Shown piece after piece: positions 38,533-39,630 of a DNA stretch of 39,630 nt. Each line of letters starts with the position of its first letter. Within the stretch, counting starts at the first letter, position 1. The DNA is taken from IMG/VR virus record IMGVR_UViG_3300022872_000013, positions 1 to 39,630 of that record; one strand, given 5' to 3'. The stretch comes from a virus. A program made the position numbers and the translations under genes. Under the pieces are notes generated by a model. It worked only from the letters and a program-made list of their open reading frames with translations, was not told the origin of the DNA and did not search any database.

Positions 38533-39033
38533 ATGGCATTTCAAATGTCCTATCAGAAAGAAGAACTCTCTGGAGCATTGCCCGTACCAGCAGGATGGTA
38601 CACACTACAAGTCAAGAACTTCCGTCCGAAGGCGTCGAAGGATAAAGAGTCAGTGTCACTCAATGCTGAGATGGCTATCATTGACAACTCAGAGTATGAT
38701 GGACGCAGAGTATTTGCGGGTCTTAATTCTAAGGCCGGCTTTATCATCTTCGACTTCGTTCATGCTTGCGGATTTCAAATGGAGGAGATTCAGGATGAGT
38801 TCGCAGGAACCGAAAAGGCCAAGCTGACACCGCCGGGGATTTTTGAAGGCTCGGATACACATCCTGATGATCCATCGCAGTGGAAGTATCAAGGACCACT
38901 CTTGAACGTGACGTTGGACGTTGAATTGGCGGAGACAGAATATCAAGGTAAGAAGCGTAATGAGGTTCGCCAGTTTAAATGCAAGGTTCCGGGTTGCACA
39001 GAGAAACATAATACGAACCTGATCAAGAACTAA
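38533..39033 (+). CDS. Single-stranded DNA-binding-like protein (DUF669-type), 166 aa
   Basis: AAGGAG 8 bases before the ATG. Begins SYQKEELSGALPVPAGWYTL then QVKNFRPKASKDKESVSLNA, the layout of DUF669-type phage OB-fold proteins ('E-x-x-x-L-x-x-G-x-Y-x-x-x-I-x'). The C-terminus has a C-x4-C (KVPGCTEKHNT region) and basic tip. With the nuclease and ATPase it completes a recombination module and probably coats single strands. Confidence 0.7.
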   Translation: MAFQMSYQKEELSGALPVPAGWYTLQVKNFRPKASKDKESVSLNAEMAIIDNSEYDGRRVFAGLNSKAGFIIFDFVHACGFQMEEIQDEFAGTEKAKLTPPGIFEGSDTHPDDPSQWKYQGPLLNVTLDVELAETEYQGKKRNEVRQFKCKVPGCTEKHNTNLIKN

Positions 39034-39062
39034 GCAGACGGAGCGGGTGGCACAGCACCTGC

Positions 39063-39237
39063 TTAATGCTAGAGGACCAGTCCGAACTCTGGTCCGCGCA
39101 TTAAAATTCAGCAGTAGCGCAACCAACGCAGGAAAGGGGGTGATGCCCAATGCGCCTCGAATAACAGAGAGTAAATCATCAGTGCTGACCCGGCGCTCTT
39201 AGGCACCGTATAGAGCCAGCCGCAACCAACACGGTGC
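39063..39237 (+). ncRNA. Structured intergenic RNA candidate 7
   Basis: The 259-base gap before the next gene holds TTAATGC/GCATTAA (39063/39098) with GGACCAG/CTGGTCC (39074/39089) in one arm, and GCACCGT/ACGGTGC (39203/39231). GCAACCAAC is repeated at 39119 and 39222. CATCC/GGATG (about 39266-39279) lies near the ribosome site of the following gene. No gene reads through. It resembles the 25-30 kb structured leaders in design, not in sequence. Confidence 0.4.
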
Positions 39238-39292
39238 ATTAAGTTTGGAAGGAGACGAGGTTGGCATCCTGCGGGATGGATTGGAGAATAAG

Positions 39293-39472
39293 ATGAGCAT
39301 CTCGATTGGTGGATTAGACTACGGACTTCCACAGTGCAAAGAATGTGGAATTTATAGCCTATCTGTTCGTATGGGTCGTTGCGATGTATGTCGTCTACTT
39401 TGGGCAAAAAATCGTATCTCTGGAAGATTAAATTTTCGACCTAAGCGCAAAGAATCGGAGGCAGTACGATGA
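39293..39472 (+). CDS. Zinc-ribbon mini-protein, 59 aa
   Basis: Start chosen at MSISIGGLDYGLPQCKECGI with TTGGAG 6 bases upstream. Cys pairs CKEC and CDVC are separated by 13 residues, a typical zinc ribbon; the C-terminus is basic (KNRISGRLNFRPKRKESEAV). Probably binds nucleic acid. The stop overlaps the next ATG (ATGA). Confidence 0.65.
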   Translation: MSISIGGLDYGLPQCKECGIYSLSVRMGRCDVCRLLWAKNRISGRLNFRPKRKESEAVR

Positions 39473-39630
39473 CCGAAGATGAGCGGATCGTAAGAGAGGC
39501 GTGGGAGTGGGTAGGAACTTGGGTTCGTGACCTTGATAGCTACGGAACCGATCAATTTAACATCGCAATCTTCTTTTCTGAAAAAGACGCTAAGCGGCAC
39601 GACAATCCTTATCAGCATTGGCAAGAAGAT
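39469..39630 (+). CDS. Partial gene at right edge
   Basis: Frame from ATG 39469 stays open to the end of the window (54 residues): MTEDERIVREAWEWVGTWVR, then DLDSYGTDQFNIAIFFSEKD. Coupled to the preceding gene by a 4-base overlap. Rich in Trp and acidic residues. Too little to identify. Confidence 0.55.
   Translation, partial: MTEDERIVREAWEWVGTWVRDLDSYGTDQFNIAIFFSEKDAKRHDNPYQHWQED

Noticed and set aside
1-39630. tRNA genes, CRISPR array, insertion sequences
   Set aside because: No tRNA-like T-arm plus CCA fold, no regular spacer-repeat array and no transposase or terminal repeats were seen. The phased iterons at 26507 are only three copies without unique spacers.

Overview
The window is part of a tailed double-stranded DNA phage genome (Caudoviricetes), most like a podovirus. 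It holds a large terminase, portal, HK97-fold major capsid protein, a neck adaptor, a nozzle-like tail protein and three very large candidate ejection proteins. No sheath, tape measure or tail tube gene is visible. No integrase, DNA polymerase, RNA polymerase, tRNA or CRISPR array was seen, so lifestyle and host cannot be fixed. Strong Shine-Dalgarno sites and sigma70-type promoters fit an ordinary bacterial host. A secreted-looking tail fibre recalls proteins I associate with soil bacteria such as Acidobacteriota, but that is only a guess.

Left arm, 1-24880, is one tightly packed leftward (minus strand) operon. Read from its promoter at about 24.9 kb it runs: three small genes, a probable small terminase, two small proteins, large terminase, three small membrane proteins (candidate lysis genes), portal, a gene nested in the portal tail, scaffold-like protein, a 200 aa unknown, decoration-like protein, major capsid, a zinc-ribbon protein, small head/neck proteins, a 947 aa nozzle-like protein, the neck adaptor, and the S/A-rich, coiled-coil and giant ejection-type proteins. 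It ends with a small cluster holding a PurD-like ATP-grasp enzyme, then a tail fibre that runs off the window.

Right arm, 24881-39630, is rightward (plus strand). From 24.9 to 30.3 kb short orphan genes alternate with non-coding stretches of 230-750 bases. These stretches are unusually rich in perfect inverted repeats and foldable RNA: long closing stems, a three-way junction and two possible pseudoknots. A 58+58 base inverted repeat around an AT-rich core with 20-bp-phased repeats (26297-26657) is a replication origin candidate. From 30.3 to 34.6 kb follow a J-domain protein, a von Willebrand A protein, a helix-turn-helix protein, an FtsK-type DNA translocase, zinc-ribbon mini-proteins and a probable peptidoglycan L,D-transpeptidase-fold enzyme, ending in a rho-independent terminator. 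A promoter with a 12-bp palindrome then starts a second operon (34.7-39.6 kb). It encodes a small regulator-like protein, a FYVE/RING-like zinc protein and a recombination module: Cas4/AddB-like nuclease, RecA-like ATPase and an SSB-like protein.

The genes best worth follow-up are the structured RNA series, the origin candidate, the vWA/HTH/FtsK cassette, a possible -1 frameshift at 38.3 kb and a leaderless, self-regulated gene at 34.7 kb.
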